From Methylomagnum ishizawai (GTDB lineage Bacteria; Pseudomonadota; Gammaproteobacteria; Methylococcales; Methylococcaceae), in NCBI RefSeq assembly GCF_900155475.1, contig NZ_FXAM01000001.1, positions 2,986,881 to 3,050,880 of the forward strand: 64,000 nt of DNA, written 5' to 3'. Under the pieces are notes generated by a model. The model was not told where the DNA came from and made no database searches. It saw only the letters and a list, made by a program, of their open reading frames with translations. This document shows positions 35,317-45,363 of this stretch, one piece after another. Every line of letters starts with the position of its first letter. The first letter of the stretch is position 1. A program made the translations under genes and the position numbers.

Positions 35317-35747
35317 TCCTCTACCTGGATACCACGGCCTTCCTCAAACTCTATGTCGCCGCCCAGGAAAGCCCGGCCATGCATGTGGCGAGCGCCTCGG
35401 CCCAGGCCATGTACACCCATTCGCTGGCCTACGCCGAAATACGGGCGGGCCTCGCCAAGGCGGTGCGCGAAAAATACATCACCGCCACCGCGTTGCCCGG
35501 CCTGATCTCCACCTTCGAGGAGGACTGGGCGCGGTTGCGGATCGTGCAGGCTTCCGAAGCCCTGATCCGCCGGGCGGGCGATTTGGCCCAGGGCTTCGGC
35601 CTGCGCGGCCACGACAGCATCCACCTCGCCGCCGCCGAGGCGGTGGGCCGGGCCTTGCCGGAAATGGATTACCGGCTCGCCTTGCTCGATGGCAAACTCG
35701 CCGACGCGGCCCGGGGTTTGGGCATGAACGTATTGAACATCCGCTGA
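35313..35747 (+). CDS. PIN-domain (VapC-like) toxin
   Basis: A 144-residue PIN-domain RNase. The acidic residues of the family are visible: the first Asp in MILYLDTTAFLKLY, Glu in SLAYAEIRAGL, Asp in LRGHDSIHLAAA and a late Asp in LALLDGKLADAARGLG. VapC toxins usually cut tRNA or rRNA. Coupled to the Phd-type antitoxin by a four-base overlap. All expected acidic positions are present, so the toxin looks intact. Confidence 0.9.
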   Translation: MILYLDTTAFLKLYVAAQESPAMHVASASAQAMYTHSLAYAEIRAGLAKAVREKYITATALPGLISTFEEDWARLRIVQASEALIRRAGDLAQGFGLRGHDSIHLAAAEAVGRALPEMDYRLALLDGKLADAARGLGMNVLNIR

Positions 35748-35887
35748 CCCCGGCGTTGCGCGGCGGGTGCCGCGCCCGCCGAAACCCTGATCCGCCACCC
35801 TTCCCACGCCAAATCCCACGCCGATACACGCTAAATCCCGCAAATTCCACGTATAAACGCATGACAAGCGCCGGGAAGTCTTTTATA

Positions 35888-35907
35888 TTGGCGTGAGTTG
35901 ACGCCAA
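35888..35907. promoter_or_regulatory. Palindromic site upstream of small periplasmic protein gene
   Basis: Perfect inverted repeat TTGGCGT-6-ACGCCAA, about 125 bases before the ATG at 36031. Nearby there are several related AAATCCCRC/AATTCCACG stretches at about 35810-35860. It may be an operator; the regulator is unknown. The remaining bases from 35748 to 36030 show no gene. Confidence 0.4.
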
Positions 35908-36030
35908 GCCACACAGCGGTACCGCGGGATTTCCCACGCAACCACCACGACGGCCCTCCGCGCATCAACTTCGCCACCAACAAACAACGACTTGGTTATC
36001 CAAGGCGATAACCAGAGGAGAAGCTAGAAG

Positions 36031-36399
36031 ATGAAAATTAAGAACCTCACCAAGGTACTGGGCGCTTTCGTGTTGACGAGCATCATGTCGGGCAGCGTCT
36101 TCGCCGCCGAAAGCGCCGGCGGCGTAGCCGCGGCTTTCGACGACCTGGTCAAGAACGCCACCGCCGCCGCCGACAGCGCCAAGGCTGGTGACAAGGACGG
36201 CTGCCTGAACGGCGCCAAAGCCGCCAAGCAGGACTACAAGCAACTGACCGGCGCCGCCACCGGCAAGGCGATGCAGGACACCATCACCAAGCTGAGCCAA
36301 GGCAAGGACCTGTGCAGCGAGGGCAAGGTCGCCGAAGCCGCCCCCATCCTGGCCGAAGTCGCCGCGACCCTGGCCAAGCTGCGCTCCGAACTGAAGTAA
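36031..36399 (+). CDS. Small periplasmic helical protein, unknown function
   Basis: A 122-residue preprotein with a clear signal peptide (VLGAFVLTSIMSGSVFAAES, cut after AFA or nearby). The mature part of about 97 residues is Ala/Lys-rich and looks all-helical, with two Cys (DGCLNGAK and KDLCSEGK) that could pair. The four-helix-like spacing recalls cytochrome b562-type folds, but no haem ligand pattern is seen. GGAG precedes the ATG. A strong terminator follows the stop. The gene is probably well expressed, given its strong signals. Confidence 0.75.
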   Translation: MKIKNLTKVLGAFVLTSIMSGSVFAAESAGGVAAAFDDLVKNATAAADSAKAGDKDGCLNGAKAAKQDYKQLTGAATGKAMQDTITKLSQGKDLCSEGKVAEAAPILAEVAATLAKLRSELK

Positions 36400-36425
36400 G
36401 CAGCGCCAGCGGGCCCTACCGCGCC

Positions 36426-36462
36426 AAGGCCGCGCCCACCGGGAGGTGGGCGCGGCCTTTTC
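36426..36462 (+). terminator. Intrinsic terminator
   Basis: A long GC-rich hairpin (AAGGCCGCGCCCACC / GGTGGGCGCGGCCTT) followed by TTTT, just after the small periplasmic protein gene and before the convergent icd gene. Confidence 0.85.
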
Positions 36463-36470
36463 TTCGCGCC

Positions 36471-37706
<1,236 letters not shown>

Positions 37707-37800
37707 GGGGAACCTCCTGGAGATAGGCGGAAACGCGACCACCGCCCCAGGGCGATTCCGTCCCGCCAGAAGGCGTTGGCCTCGGCGGGTATTATCCTCC

Positions 37801-39384
37801 TCAGCCCCCGGCTTGGGCGAAATAAGCTTGGATGTACTCGTCGAACGACACCCGGTCGGCGGCTTCGACCCGGCGCTGCTCTTCCCAGGATGCCTCGGCC
37901 TCGCGGGTGAAACGCCGGAGGGTTTCGGCGCTCAAAGGCCGGTCGCGCAAGGTGGCGGCGTGGCGGCGCGATAACCTGAGCGTGTATTCCTCATAGGATT
38001 CGCGGTTGCCGCTCATTTCCTCCAGCAGCAGGGCCGAAGGGGTTTTATCGGGATCGGCGATGCTGGCTTCCTTGGCGTCCAGACAGCGGGCATAGGGCCG
38101 CTCGGGATCGTGACCGTCCAGCGCCTTCGCCACCGCCCGCATCCCGCCGAGAATCTCGTAGGCCCAATCCTTCAGCGGCACCTCGGCCCCGGCCCGGAAC
38201 AGCCGGAAACCTGGGGTGCGCCCGCAACAGGCCACGGCCAGGCTGTTGCGGGACGCCTCGGCCTTTTCCGCCACGCTCAGGAACGGGCTGTCGGCCAGCA
38301 CGCAGTAGAGCATGAAGATTTCCAGGAAGCGCAGTTCGTCCAGGCCGACGCCGACCGGGCTGCGCCAACCCAAATCCATGCAGCGGAGTTCCAGATAGCG
38401 CACACCGCGCCGCTTCAAGGCCAGGGTGGGTTTCTCGCCGGAACGCGCTACCTGCTTGGGCCGGACCGAACTGTAATATTCGTTCTCGATTTGCAGGATA
38501 TTGGCGTTGAGCTGGCGGTATTCGCCATCGACCTTAATGCCGATGCGCTCATATTCGGGATAGGGCTGGCCGATGGCGGCGGTGAGGCTGGCGACGTAAT
38601 CGTCGAGCTTGTCGAAAGAGATATCCAGGCTGGCCTGGCTGTCGTTGCGGTAGCCGATATCGCTCATCCTCAGCGAGGTCGCATAGGGCCGGAACAGCGT
38701 CCCCGCATCGAATTCGGGGAAGGCGGCGGCGATCTGTTCCCGCCCGGCGAAGAACGACTTGGACACGGCGGGCGAACTGCCGAACAGATAGATCGGCAAC
38801 CACACATGGCGGTGGACATTGCGCACCGCGCCGAAATAGCCATCGGCGATGAACTGGGCCAAAGGATCGGTGTTCCCTGCCAGCTTTTGCAGCGCGGGCC
38901 ACAAATCCTCGTCCACCGAATAATTGAAATGCAGCCCGGCGATGACCTGCATGGCCCGCCCATAGCGATAGGCCAGCCCGCGCCGGTAGACATGCTTCAT
39001 CTGGCCGATGTTGGAGGTGCCATAGCGGGCGATGGGGATGCTGTCGTCGCCCGCGATACCGCAGGGCATGGAATTCGCCAGCAGGAATTCATCGCCCAGA
39101 TGGCGGTAGACGAAGGTATGGAGGTCTTCCAACTGGCCGAGGGCCGTGGCGGCGTCCGGGCTGGGCGGGGTGATCAACTCGATCAGGGCTTCGGAATAAT
39201 CGGTGGTGATCGAGGGATGGGTCAGGGCCGAACCCAGCGCTTTTGGATGCGGGGTCTGGGCCAGCTTGCCAGCGGGGGACATGCGGAGGCTTTCCTTCTC
39301 CAGCCCCTTGAGGCCGCTGCGCAATAAATGATGTTGTCCGGCCTGGCCGAGTCGGTCCAGCCGGGTTTCATGGCCTGAATTCAC
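37801..39384 (-). CDS. gshA: Glutamate--cysteine ligase
   Basis: First enzyme of glutathione synthesis, of the E. coli GshA type. Family segments include [12 protein letters not shown], the active-site region [29 protein letters not shown] and [13 protein letters not shown]. The best start is a GTG at 39384 with AAGGA about ten bases upstream, giving 527 residues, close to the family's 510-530. An open frame continues upstream to an ATG at 39516 but overlaps the DUF2782 gene and is not family-like. Confidence 0.93.
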   Translation of the reverse strand: MNSGHETRLDRLGQAGQHHLLRSGLKGLEKESLRMSPAGKLAQTPHPKALGSALTHPSITTDYSEALIELITPPSPDAATALGQLEDLHTFVYRHLGDEFLLANSMPCGIAGDDSIPIARYGTSNIGQMKHVYRRGLAYRYGRAMQVIAGLHFNYSVDEDLWPALQKLAGNTDPLAQFIADGYFGAVRNVHRHVWLPIYLFGSSPAVSKSFFAGREQIAAAFPEFDAGTLFRPYATSLRMSDIGYRNDSQASLDISFDKLDDYVASLTAAIGQPYPEYERIGIKVDGEYRQLNANILQIENEYYSSVRPKQVARSGEKPTLALKRRGVRYLELRCMDLGWRSPVGVGLDELRFLEIFMLYCVLADSPFLSVAEKAEASRNSLAVACCGRTPGFRLFRAGAEVPLKDWAYEILGGMRAVAKALDGHDPERPYARCLDAKEASIADPDKTPSALLLEEMSGNRESYEEYTLRLSRRHAATLRDRPLSAETLRRFTREAEASWEEQRRVEAADRVSFDEYIQAYFAQAGG

Positions 39385-39433
39385 GGGGCGTTGGTCCTTG
39401 GGTTGGAGGGGGTTGGCGCGGCGGGCAAAGTCT

Positions 39434-39772
39434 TCACCAGCTGAACAACACCCATTGGTTGACGTTGGGGTTCTGCTCGCCGGATTCGAAATTGCGCCGC
39501 ACATCCATATTGCCATCGCCGTCCTTGTCCAGCAGATAATAGGCCGGCCCGATGACCGGCTTGACCTTGATCATGTACAGCCGGTTGTTGATCCGGTGTT
39601 CCTCGACCACCTCGCCGCCTTCCTTCCTGATGACGGTGACATCCGGCTCCATCGGCTGGCCGCTCTGGACCGGGGGCGGGAGATCGGGGGGATCGGGCAG
39701 GAGTTCCGGGGCTTCGTCGGCCCGGACGGGCAGCGCGATCCACAGCGACAATAGGGCGATAATCCGCAGCAT
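39434..39772 (-). CDS. DUF2782 family periplasmic protein
   Basis: A 112-residue protein with a short signal peptide (LRIIALLSLWIALPVRADE) and the DUF2782 core: EPDVTVIRKEGGEVVEEH, NRLYMIKVKPVIGPAYYL, LDKDGDGNMD. Function unknown. It lies 49 bases upstream of gshA on the same strand. In several Gammaproteobacteria this family lies near polA, but polA is not in this window. Confidence 0.85.
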   Translation of the reverse strand: MLRIIALLSLWIALPVRADEAPELLPDPPDLPPPVQSGQPMEPDVTVIRKEGGEVVEEHRINNRLYMIKVKPVIGPAYYLLDKDGDGNMDVRRNFESGEQNPNVNQWVLFSW

Positions 39773-39915
39773 GGTGACTCCTTGGCATCCGGGGCTGAAT
39801 CTACGCCCATGATATTACAGATCGGGGCGTTAAAACCGCCCGCTTCGGCACCCATCCGGGTCCGAACCCTCCGCCCATGGCAAGATAGCCGCTGCCCCAA
39901 CCCATCCGGTACACG

Positions 39916-41154
39916 ATGAAATCCCTCCCAGAAATCCGCCTCGCCATCGTCGGCGGCGGTCCCGCCGGGCTCATGGCTGCGGAAACCGCCGCGGGCCTCG
40001 GCGTATCCGTCGAACTCTACGACGCCATGCCCTCGGTGGGCCGCAAATTCCTATTGGCCGGCAAAGGCGGCCTGAACCTCACCCACGCCGAACCCTGGGA
40101 AGATTTCCTCGGGCGCTACGGCACGCGCCGGGCCGAACTCGAACCTCTGCTCGCTGCCTTCGGCCCGGAGGATTTACGGCGCTGGGCGCTGGGTTTGGGC
40201 GTCGCAACCTTCGTCGGCAGTTCCGGGCGGGTGTTCCCGGTCGGGATGAAGGCCGCGCCGCTGCTAAGGGCTTGGCTGCGGCGCTTGCGCGAGGGCGGCG
40301 TGGCGTTCCACATGCGCCACCGCTGGCAAGGTTTCGAGCCGGACGGCGGCTTGCGGTTCGCGACGGCGGAAGGGCCGCGCACCGTGCGGGCCGAAGCCGT
40401 GATCTTGGCCCTGGGCGGCGGCAGTTGGGCGCGGCTGGGTTCGGATGGGGCATGGGTGCCGCTGTTGGCGCAACGCGGCCTCCACATCGCGCCCTTGCGT
40501 CCGGCCAATTGCGGCTTCGACGTGGCTTGGAGCGCATATTTTAGCGGGCGCTACCAGGGCGCGGCGGTCAAGCCGGTGGTCGCCGCCCACACCGGACCGG
40601 ACGGCGTGGCACAGCGCCGCCAGGGCGAATTCATCGTCACCGCCACCGGCATTGAGGGCGGTTTGATCTACGCCCTGTCGGCGGCGATCCGGGACACGCT
40701 CGCGGCGGGATTCCCGGCGACCTTGTGGCTGGACCTCGCGCCGGGCCGGAGCCTGGAACGGCTAACGGCGGAACTCTCGCGCCCACGCGGCTCGCTCAGC
40801 ACGGCGAACTGGCTGAAACAGCGGACCGGGTTGGGTGGCGTCAAAGCCGGGCTGCTGCGCGAAATCCTGCCACAGGAAACCTTCGCCGATCCCGGCCGGC
40901 TCGCCGCCGCCATCAAGGCGCTGCCGCTGCGGCCCACGGCCCCACGGCCTTTGGACGAAGCCATCAGCAGCGCAGGCGGCGTGGATTTCGGCGAACTCGA
41001 CCACCGGCTGATGCTCAAGGCCAGCCCCGGTCTTTTCTGCGCGGGGGAAATGCTGGATTGGGAAGCGCCCACCGGGGGCTATTTATTGACGGCCAGCCTC
41101 GCAACCGGCCAGGCCGCAGGCGCGGGGGCCGCCGCTTGGCTGGCGGGAAAATAA
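39916..41154 (+). CDS. TIGR03862-type flavoprotein (HI0933-like)
   Basis: A 412-residue FAD-binding protein. It starts with a Rossmann motif LAIVGGGPAGLMAAETAA and contains GRKFLLAGKGGLNLTH, a hallmark of the HI0933-like group, and the C-terminal FAD motif GLFCAGEMLDWEAPTGGY. The predicted role is an uncharacterised oxidoreductase. A small frame begins at its stop (TAATG). Confidence 0.9.
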   Translation: MKSLPEIRLAIVGGGPAGLMAAETAAGLGVSVELYDAMPSVGRKFLLAGKGGLNLTHAEPWEDFLGRYGTRRAELEPLLAAFGPEDLRRWALGLGVATFVGSSGRVFPVGMKAAPLLRAWLRRLREGGVAFHMRHRWQGFEPDGGLRFATAEGPRTVRAEAVILALGGGSWARLGSDGAWVPLLAQRGLHIAPLRPANCGFDVAWSAYFSGRYQGAAVKPVVAAHTGPDGVAQRRQGEFIVTATGIEGGLIYALSAAIRDTLAAGFPATLWLDLAPGRSLERLTAELSRPRGSLSTANWLKQRTGLGGVKAGLLREILPQETFADPGRLAAAIKALPLRPTAPRPLDEAISSAGGVDFGELDHRLMLKASPGLFCAGEMLDWEAPTGGYLLTASLATGQAAGAGAAAWLAGK

Positions 41155-41336
41155 TGCTGGAAAGACACGAATGGCGGGGGTGGCCGGAATCCGGCCCCTC
41201 CCCCGCCCCGTTCGGATTATCCACCGCCCCAGGTCGAACCCCGGCGGACTGGAATATCCGGTTGGCTCCGGGTGCTAGATTCGGCTTATTCAGCCAAGCC
41301 CAGGCCAAGTATTGGCAGGATCGGCAATGGGATTAA
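41154..41336 (+). CDS. Possible small protein overlapping the flavoprotein stop
   Basis: A 60-residue frame (MLERHEWRGWPESGPSPAPF at its start) that overlaps the upstream stop as TAATG, so coupled translation is possible. It is rich in Trp, Pro and Arg and ends QAKYWQDRQWD. No family recognised and no separate ribosome binding site, so it may be spurious. Confidence 0.3.
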   Translation: MLERHEWRGWPESGPSPAPFGLSTAPGRTPADWNIRLAPGARFGLFSQAQAKYWQDRQWD

Positions 41337-41345
41337 TCCTTGGGA

Positions 41346-41534
41346 TTATTCGCGCCCGGAAGGCACGTTAACGGCGCGGTAGGCGGAATTGGCGGAATCT
41401 TCGGAGATAGCTTTTTGCGCGGTGACATACTTATCATGCTCGCTACCTTTCACCATCATCAAAACGGTCATCACAGCGATAATCACGCCGCCAATGTATA
41501 ACCAGAAATTATCTTTCTCTTGGTTCTGTTCCAT
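41346..41534 (-). CDS. Small single-helix membrane protein
   Basis: A 62-residue protein with one transmembrane segment (FWLYIGGVIIAVMTVLMMV) between a charged N-terminus (MEQNQEKDN) and a polar C-terminus. GAGGTAGAGACA precedes the ATG. No family recognised; the layout fits small stress or respiratory-complex-associated proteins. Less GC-rich than its neighbours. Confidence 0.6.
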   Translation of the reverse strand: MEQNQEKDNFWLYIGGVIIAVMTVLMMVKGSEHDKYVTAQKAISEDSANSAYRAVNVPSGRE

Positions 41535-41725
41535 TGTCTCTACCTCGTTCTTGAATAGTTATTAACCGGCGGTCGCATCGACCGCGTGCAAACATTACAG
41601 AACTCGGAAAAAGTGTTTCTTGATCCCGGTCAGTTTTTCGGCATAATCCGGCAGCGCACCCGGCGGTCCGCCCTATCCGGGCCGATTCCCCGCCCCTCCC
41701 AACCCTATTTCGGATAACCCGCCCC

Positions 41726-43048
41726 ATGTCCCGACCCTACCGCACCGAACCCCTGCCCATCCCCGGCCCGCCGCCCGGCATCCCCTACATCGTCGGCAAC
41801 GAGGCGGCGGAACGCTTCAGCTATTACGGCATGAGGGCGGTGCTGGTGGTGTTCATGACCCAATACCTGATGGGGACCGACGGTCAGCCCGCCCCCATGG
41901 GCGAGGACGAGGCCAAGGGCTGGTTCCATTTGTTCGTGTCGGCGGCCTATTTCACACCCTTGTTGGGAGCCTTGCTGGCGGATGGCTGGCTCGGCAAATA
42001 CCGCACCATCATCGCCCTGTCCCTGGTGTACTGCCTGGGCCATCTGGCCTTGGCCCTGGACGACACCCGCGCCGGGCTGCTGCTCGGGCAAAGCCTGATC
42101 GCGCTGGGGGCGGGCGGTATCAAGCCCTGCGTCTCGGCCCATCTCGGCGACCAGTTCGCCGACACCAACCGCCACCGGATGGGCCGCATCTATAGCTGGT
42201 TCTATTTCGCCATCAACCTGGGCGCGTTCGCCTCCATGCTGGTGACGCCCTGGCTGTTGCAACACCACGGTCCCCAGGTGGCCTTCGCGGTGCCGGGCCT
42301 GTTGATGCTGGTGGCGACGCTGATTTTCTGGGCCGGGCGCTACCGCTTCACCCACATCCCGGCGGGCGGGGCGCGGCGCATCAAAGCCAGTTTGGACAGA
42401 GCCGGACTCCGCGACCTGGGCCATCTGGGCGTCATCTACGCCTTTGTGGCGGTGTTTTGGGCGCTGTTCGACCAGACGGGATCGTCCTGGGTGTTGCAGG
42501 CGCGCAATATGGAGCAAGCACTTTGGGGGATCGAGGTACTACCTTCGCAGATACAAGCGGCCAATCCCTTGCTTATCATGGTGTTGACGCCCGCGTTCTA
42601 TTACGGGCTTTACCCCTGGCTGGAAACCCGCGTCCGGGTGACGCCTCTGCGCAAGATCGGCGCGGGGATGTTCCTGGCCGGGCTGGCCTTCGTGCTGGCG
42701 GCGTGGCTGCAACAAAGGATCGACGCGGGCGGCAAGCCCTCCATCGCCTGGCAATTGCTGGATTATCTGATCCTCACTTCGGCGGAAGTGATGGTGTCCA
42801 TCACCTGCCTGGAGTTTTCCTACGCCCAAGCGCCCAAGGCCATGAAATCCTTGGTCATGGCTTGCTTCATGATGTCGGTGGCGCTGGGGAATTTGTTCAC
42901 CGGGGCGGTGAATTTCTTCATCCACAACCCGGATGGCAGCTCGAAACTGGCCGGGGCGGCCTATTTCTGGTTCTTCGCCGGGCTGATGCTGGGGACGGCG
43001 TGTTTGTTCGCACTGGCGGGCCGCCACTACCGGGAACACACGGCGTAG
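41726..43048 (+). CDS. POT/PTR2 family proton-dependent peptide transporter
   Basis: A 440-residue polytopic membrane protein of the POT family. The family signature is intact: NEAAERFSYYGMRAVLVVF (ExxERFxYY), followed by AYFTPLLGALLADGWLGKY and later FYFAINLGAFASML. Such proteins import di- and tripeptides with protons. The length is at the short end (E. coli members are about 480-500). Start has no obvious Shine-Dalgarno sequence. Specific substrate unknown. Confidence 0.9.
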   Translation: MSRPYRTEPLPIPGPPPGIPYIVGNEAAERFSYYGMRAVLVVFMTQYLMGTDGQPAPMGEDEAKGWFHLFVSAAYFTPLLGALLADGWLGKYRTIIALSLVYCLGHLALALDDTRAGLLLGQSLIALGAGGIKPCVSAHLGDQFADTNRHRMGRIYSWFYFAINLGAFASMLVTPWLLQHHGPQVAFAVPGLLMLVATLIFWAGRYRFTHIPAGGARRIKASLDRAGLRDLGHLGVIYAFVAVFWALFDQTGSSWVLQARNMEQALWGIEVLPSQIQAANPLLIMVLTPAFYYGLYPWLETRVRVTPLRKIGAGMFLAGLAFVLAAWLQQRIDAGGKPSIAWQLLDYLILTSAEVMVSITCLEFSYAQAPKAMKSLVMACFMMSVALGNLFTGAVNFFIHNPDGSSKLAGAAYFWFFAGLMLGTACLFALAGRHYREHTA

Positions 43049-43252
43049 AGACCCGGACACGGCGCGGCGGAATCCACCCGCAGGGACCGGAACCGCCGCT
43101 CACCGATAATAATACGGTTATCTCCCCGGCCCGCCCATGATCGACCCAATACCTTTTTCATCGCCATACTAAACCCCCTCCCCGGCCCGGCGGGCTTGAC
43201 TCAACGCATCCTAGGCGATACTTTCCTTGTCCTTTTCATCCCATCCGACCTG

Positions 43253-43978
43253 ATGTCCGCCAAGCCGCCCTTCCGCCCCGGTGCCACGCCCAAAATCACC
43301 TGCGACGAATGCCACCTGAGCAAACTATGTATCCCCAAGGGGCTGACCCAGGAGGAAGTTAATTCCCTGAGCCGGATCGTCCGGCGCAACCGCACCCTGG
43401 GCAAAGGCACGGTGCTTTATCAATATGGCGAATGGCACCACGGCATCCTGGCCCTCAAAACCGGCACCGTGAAACTGGTGAGTTTGGACCGCCAGGGCAA
43501 CGAGTATGTGGTGGATTTCCTGCTGCCCGGCGATATACTCGGTTTCGATGGTTTCTCAACCCAGCGCCATACCTGCTCCGCCATCGCCCTCGAAACCGTG
43601 AGCTATTGCGAAATACCCGCCCATCAAATCGATATCCTCACCCGCGAAATACCCGGTTTGCTGCAAGTCTTGCTGCAACACTCGGGCAACCAGTTCGAAC
43701 TCGGGGTGCAGCGCCTGATCCTGAGCCGCCGCTCCGCCGAGGAACGGCTGGCGAGCTTCCTGGCCCACCTCTCCGAGCGCTACCGGCAGCGCGGATTCTC
43801 GCCCCTGGAATTCAGGTTCAGCATGACCCGGCAGGAAATCGGCAATTATCTGGGGTTGGCCCCGGAAACCATCAGCCGTTTGCTGGGTCAATTCGAGGCG
43901 ACAGGGCTGGTCGAGGTGCAGAGCAAACTGATCCGCATCCTGGATATGCCCGGCCTCTTGGCCTTCTGCGGCCATTGA
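43253..43978 (+). CDS. fnr: FNR-type oxygen-sensing transcription regulator
   Basis: A 241-residue Crp/Fnr protein. Three N-terminal Cys lie at 17, 20 and 26 in CDECHLSKLC, the C-x2-C-x5-C spacing of FNR, and a fourth is Cys108 in HTCSAIAL, so a [4Fe-4S] oxygen sensor is likely. The cyclic-nucleotide-type domain and a C-terminal winged helix (MTRQEIGNYLGLAPETISRL) follow; the recognition helix E-T-x-S-R matches FNR, which binds TTGAT-4-ATCAA. Start at MSAKPPFRPG; earlier in-frame codons add a non-family extension. Confidence 0.93.
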   Translation: MSAKPPFRPGATPKITCDECHLSKLCIPKGLTQEEVNSLSRIVRRNRTLGKGTVLYQYGEWHHGILALKTGTVKLVSLDRQGNEYVVDFLLPGDILGFDGFSTQRHTCSAIALETVSYCEIPAHQIDILTREIPGLLQVLLQHSGNQFELGVQRLILSRRSAEERLASFLAHLSERYRQRGFSPLEFRFSMTRQEIGNYLGLAPETISRLLGQFEATGLVEVQSKLIRILDMPGLLAFCGH

Positions 43979-44400
43979 GGGCGCGGTATCCGGCCAAAAT
44001 TGATCCGGCTCAGATTTAGGGCCGGTCCACCCTGATCCGGCTCAGGCCACGCTTTCGGCACAAGGCTTATCCTATTCCCCGGATTTCGATGGGCCTGCGC
44101 GTCCACCGCGGGAAGCGGCGAACGGGATCGGCCCCCTCCGCGAGACGACGTGCCTCACTGTTTTTTACCTCAGCAGACTTTCCGTAGTTGCTGATTCCTG
44201 AGCCGTCCCGGCCATTCCATCCGGGGCGGTTTTTTTTGCCTTCCACCGGCGGCCCCGGACAATACCTTCCTTCCGGCACCCGCCACGCCCACCGGTGTAA
44301 CGACCGCCGGTGCGTGGAAACCAGCGCCCCGTCAGCGAACCCTTGCGTCCAGCCCAGGTCTCAACGACTGTTTCCCTCCACACTACCGGATAAGCCCACC
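43979..44400. other. Intergenic region with short direct repeat and terminator
   Basis: No gene recognised. A 13-base sequence TGATCCGGCTCAG occurs twice (44001-44013, 44033-44045). A strong terminator lies at 44203-44238. The 160 bases before that terminator could form a small RNA or the fnr 3' untranslated region. Confidence 0.4.
44203..44238 (+). terminator. Intrinsic terminator
   Basis: CCGTCCCGG pairs with CCGGGGCGG (one wobble) and is followed by eight T. It ends a plus-strand transcript, either fnr with a long trailer or an unannotated small RNA. Confidence 0.75.
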
Positions 44401-44583
44401 ATGACAATGAAACACACGGCGAATGGTTTGTTAGGTTTGGGGCTGGCGATGCTGGCCGCTTATTTCGTGATCGGCCTTAGAGCGGGGGCGGCGTTCGTCC
44501 ACCATCCTTTCGTGATGTTCGTAGGCGGGGTGGTCCTGGTGCTGGGCGGTTGGGTGGGGCGCTTCGTCCTGCCCAGGCTATGA
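44401..44583 (+). CDS. Small two-helix membrane protein
   Basis: A 60-residue protein with two hydrophobic segments (LLGLGLAMLAAYFVIGL and VMFVGGVVLVLGGWVG) and a basic turn. No family recognised. No clear ribosome binding site. It is followed after 26 bases by the META-domain lipoprotein gene on the same strand. Confidence 0.5.
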   Translation: MTMKHTANGLLGLGLAMLAAYFVIGLRAGAAFVHHPFVMFVGGVVLVLGGWVGRFVLPRL

Positions 44584-44609
44584 TCCCATCCAACACAGCG
44601 GGGAAACCG

Positions 44610-45059
44610 ATGCGCCTTCCCATCAAAGCCGGCTTCTTGGCCGCGACGCTCCTCTCCGCCTGCGCCGCTTGCCAAGGCGGCGGCAAACCACCCGCGGCCC
44701 AGGCCGACCCCGTCGGTCCATCATGGACCTTGGTCCGACTCGGCGGCGAAACCCTCCAACTCCTTCCCGGCACCCGGCCCATCGGCTTCACCTTGGTCGC
44801 GCAGGGCAACCGCGTCCAGGGCGACACTGGCTGCAACCGCATGACGGGCGGCTATACCCTACAAGGCGACCGGCTCGGCTTCGGCCAGGTCGCCACCACC
44901 CGCATGGCCTGTGCCGATCCCGAGGTATCGCGCTGGGAGATGGGCTTCCTCAAGGCGCTGGACGCGACCGCGCGTTGGGAAATCCGGGGCGGAAGCCTGG
45001 AACTGCTCGATAGCCTGGGCAAACCCTTGGCGCGTTTGGAGTCGCCGTCCCCGCGCTGA
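44610..45059 (+). CDS. META-domain (HslJ-like) lipoprotein
   Basis: A 149-residue protein with a lipoprotein-type signal sequence (LAATLLSACAACQGG; lipid-modified Cys at LLSAC or the second Cys) and one META domain: PSWTLVRLGGE, GFTLVAQGNRVQGDTGCNRM, GGYTLQGDRLGFGQVATTRMAC. HslJ-type proteins lie in the outer membrane or periplasm and are linked to novobiocin resistance and heat shock in E. coli. GGGGA precedes the ATG. Confidence 0.85.
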   Translation: MRLPIKAGFLAATLLSACAACQGGGKPPAAQADPVGPSWTLVRLGGETLQLLPGTRPIGFTLVAQGNRVQGDTGCNRMTGGYTLQGDRLGFGQVATTRMACADPEVSRWEMGFLKALDATARWEIRGGSLELLDSLGKPLARLESPSPR

Positions 45060-45127
45060 AAGATGGCGGCGCGGGAATGCTTGATTCCCGCGCCGCCCGC
45101 ACATACAATCACCGCCCTCGACACCTC

Positions 45128-45201
45128 GCGGGTGTAGTTCAATGGTAGAACTTCGGCTTCCCAAGCCGATAGCGTGGGTTCGATTCCCATCACCCGCTCC
45201 A
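45128..45201 (+). tRNA. tRNA-Gly (anticodon CCC)
   Basis: A complete cloverleaf: acceptor GCGGGTG/CACCCGC, D-arm TAGTTCAATGGTAGA, anticodon stem TCGGC/GCCGA with loop TTCCCAA, T-arm GGGTTCGATTCCC and encoded CCA end. It matches the glyU-type tRNA. The last 44 bases are the left copy of the element's att repeat, so the tRNA gene is intact after integration. Confidence 0.97.
45158..45201 (+). repeat. attL core (44-bp direct repeat)
   Basis: From the anticodon loop to the CCA end of tRNA-Gly; identical to 57494-57537. Bases on both sides differ, which fixes the limits. It is the expected crossover segment of a tRNA-targeting tyrosine integrase. Confidence 0.96.
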
Positions 45202-45210
45202 ATAAAATCA

Positions 45211-45238
45211 AAGGGTTGGCTTCGGCCAGCCCTTTTTT
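45211..45238 (+). terminator. Intrinsic terminator after tRNA-Gly
   Basis: GGGTTGGC-TTCG-GCCAGCCC hairpin followed by six T, ten bases after the tRNA. It lies inside the island, so the island supplies the terminator of the tRNA at this junction. Confidence 0.85.
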
Positions 45239-45247
45239 ATTTCTGCG

Positions 45248-45273
45248 GTGCAACCGTGGTGCAACCTTTTTGC
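45248..45273 (+). repeat. Left arm-type repeat of the island (26 bp)
   Basis: The 26-base sequence contains GTGCAACC twice with an 11-base period and ends in TTTTTGC. It is identical to 57355-57380 near the right end and in the same orientation. It probably marks integrase arm-binding sites. Confidence 0.75.
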
Positions 45274-45363
45274 TAAGCCGTGGAGTTGCAGGGGCTGCAA
45301 CTCCAAGGGAATTCGCCCTTCCCCCTGCCATCCATGCCCCACCATACACTCATAACCCTATGT

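Noticed and set aside
39385-39516. Upstream extension of gshA to ATG 39516
   Set aside because: The added 44 residues overlap the end of the DUF2782 gene and lack family similarity; the GTG at 39384 gives the usual GshA length.
44001-44045. FNR-box-like half sites (TTGAT/TGATCCGG repeated) downstream of fnr
   Set aside because: Neither copy has the second half ATCAA at the right spacing, and the place is after the gene and not before a recognised promoter.
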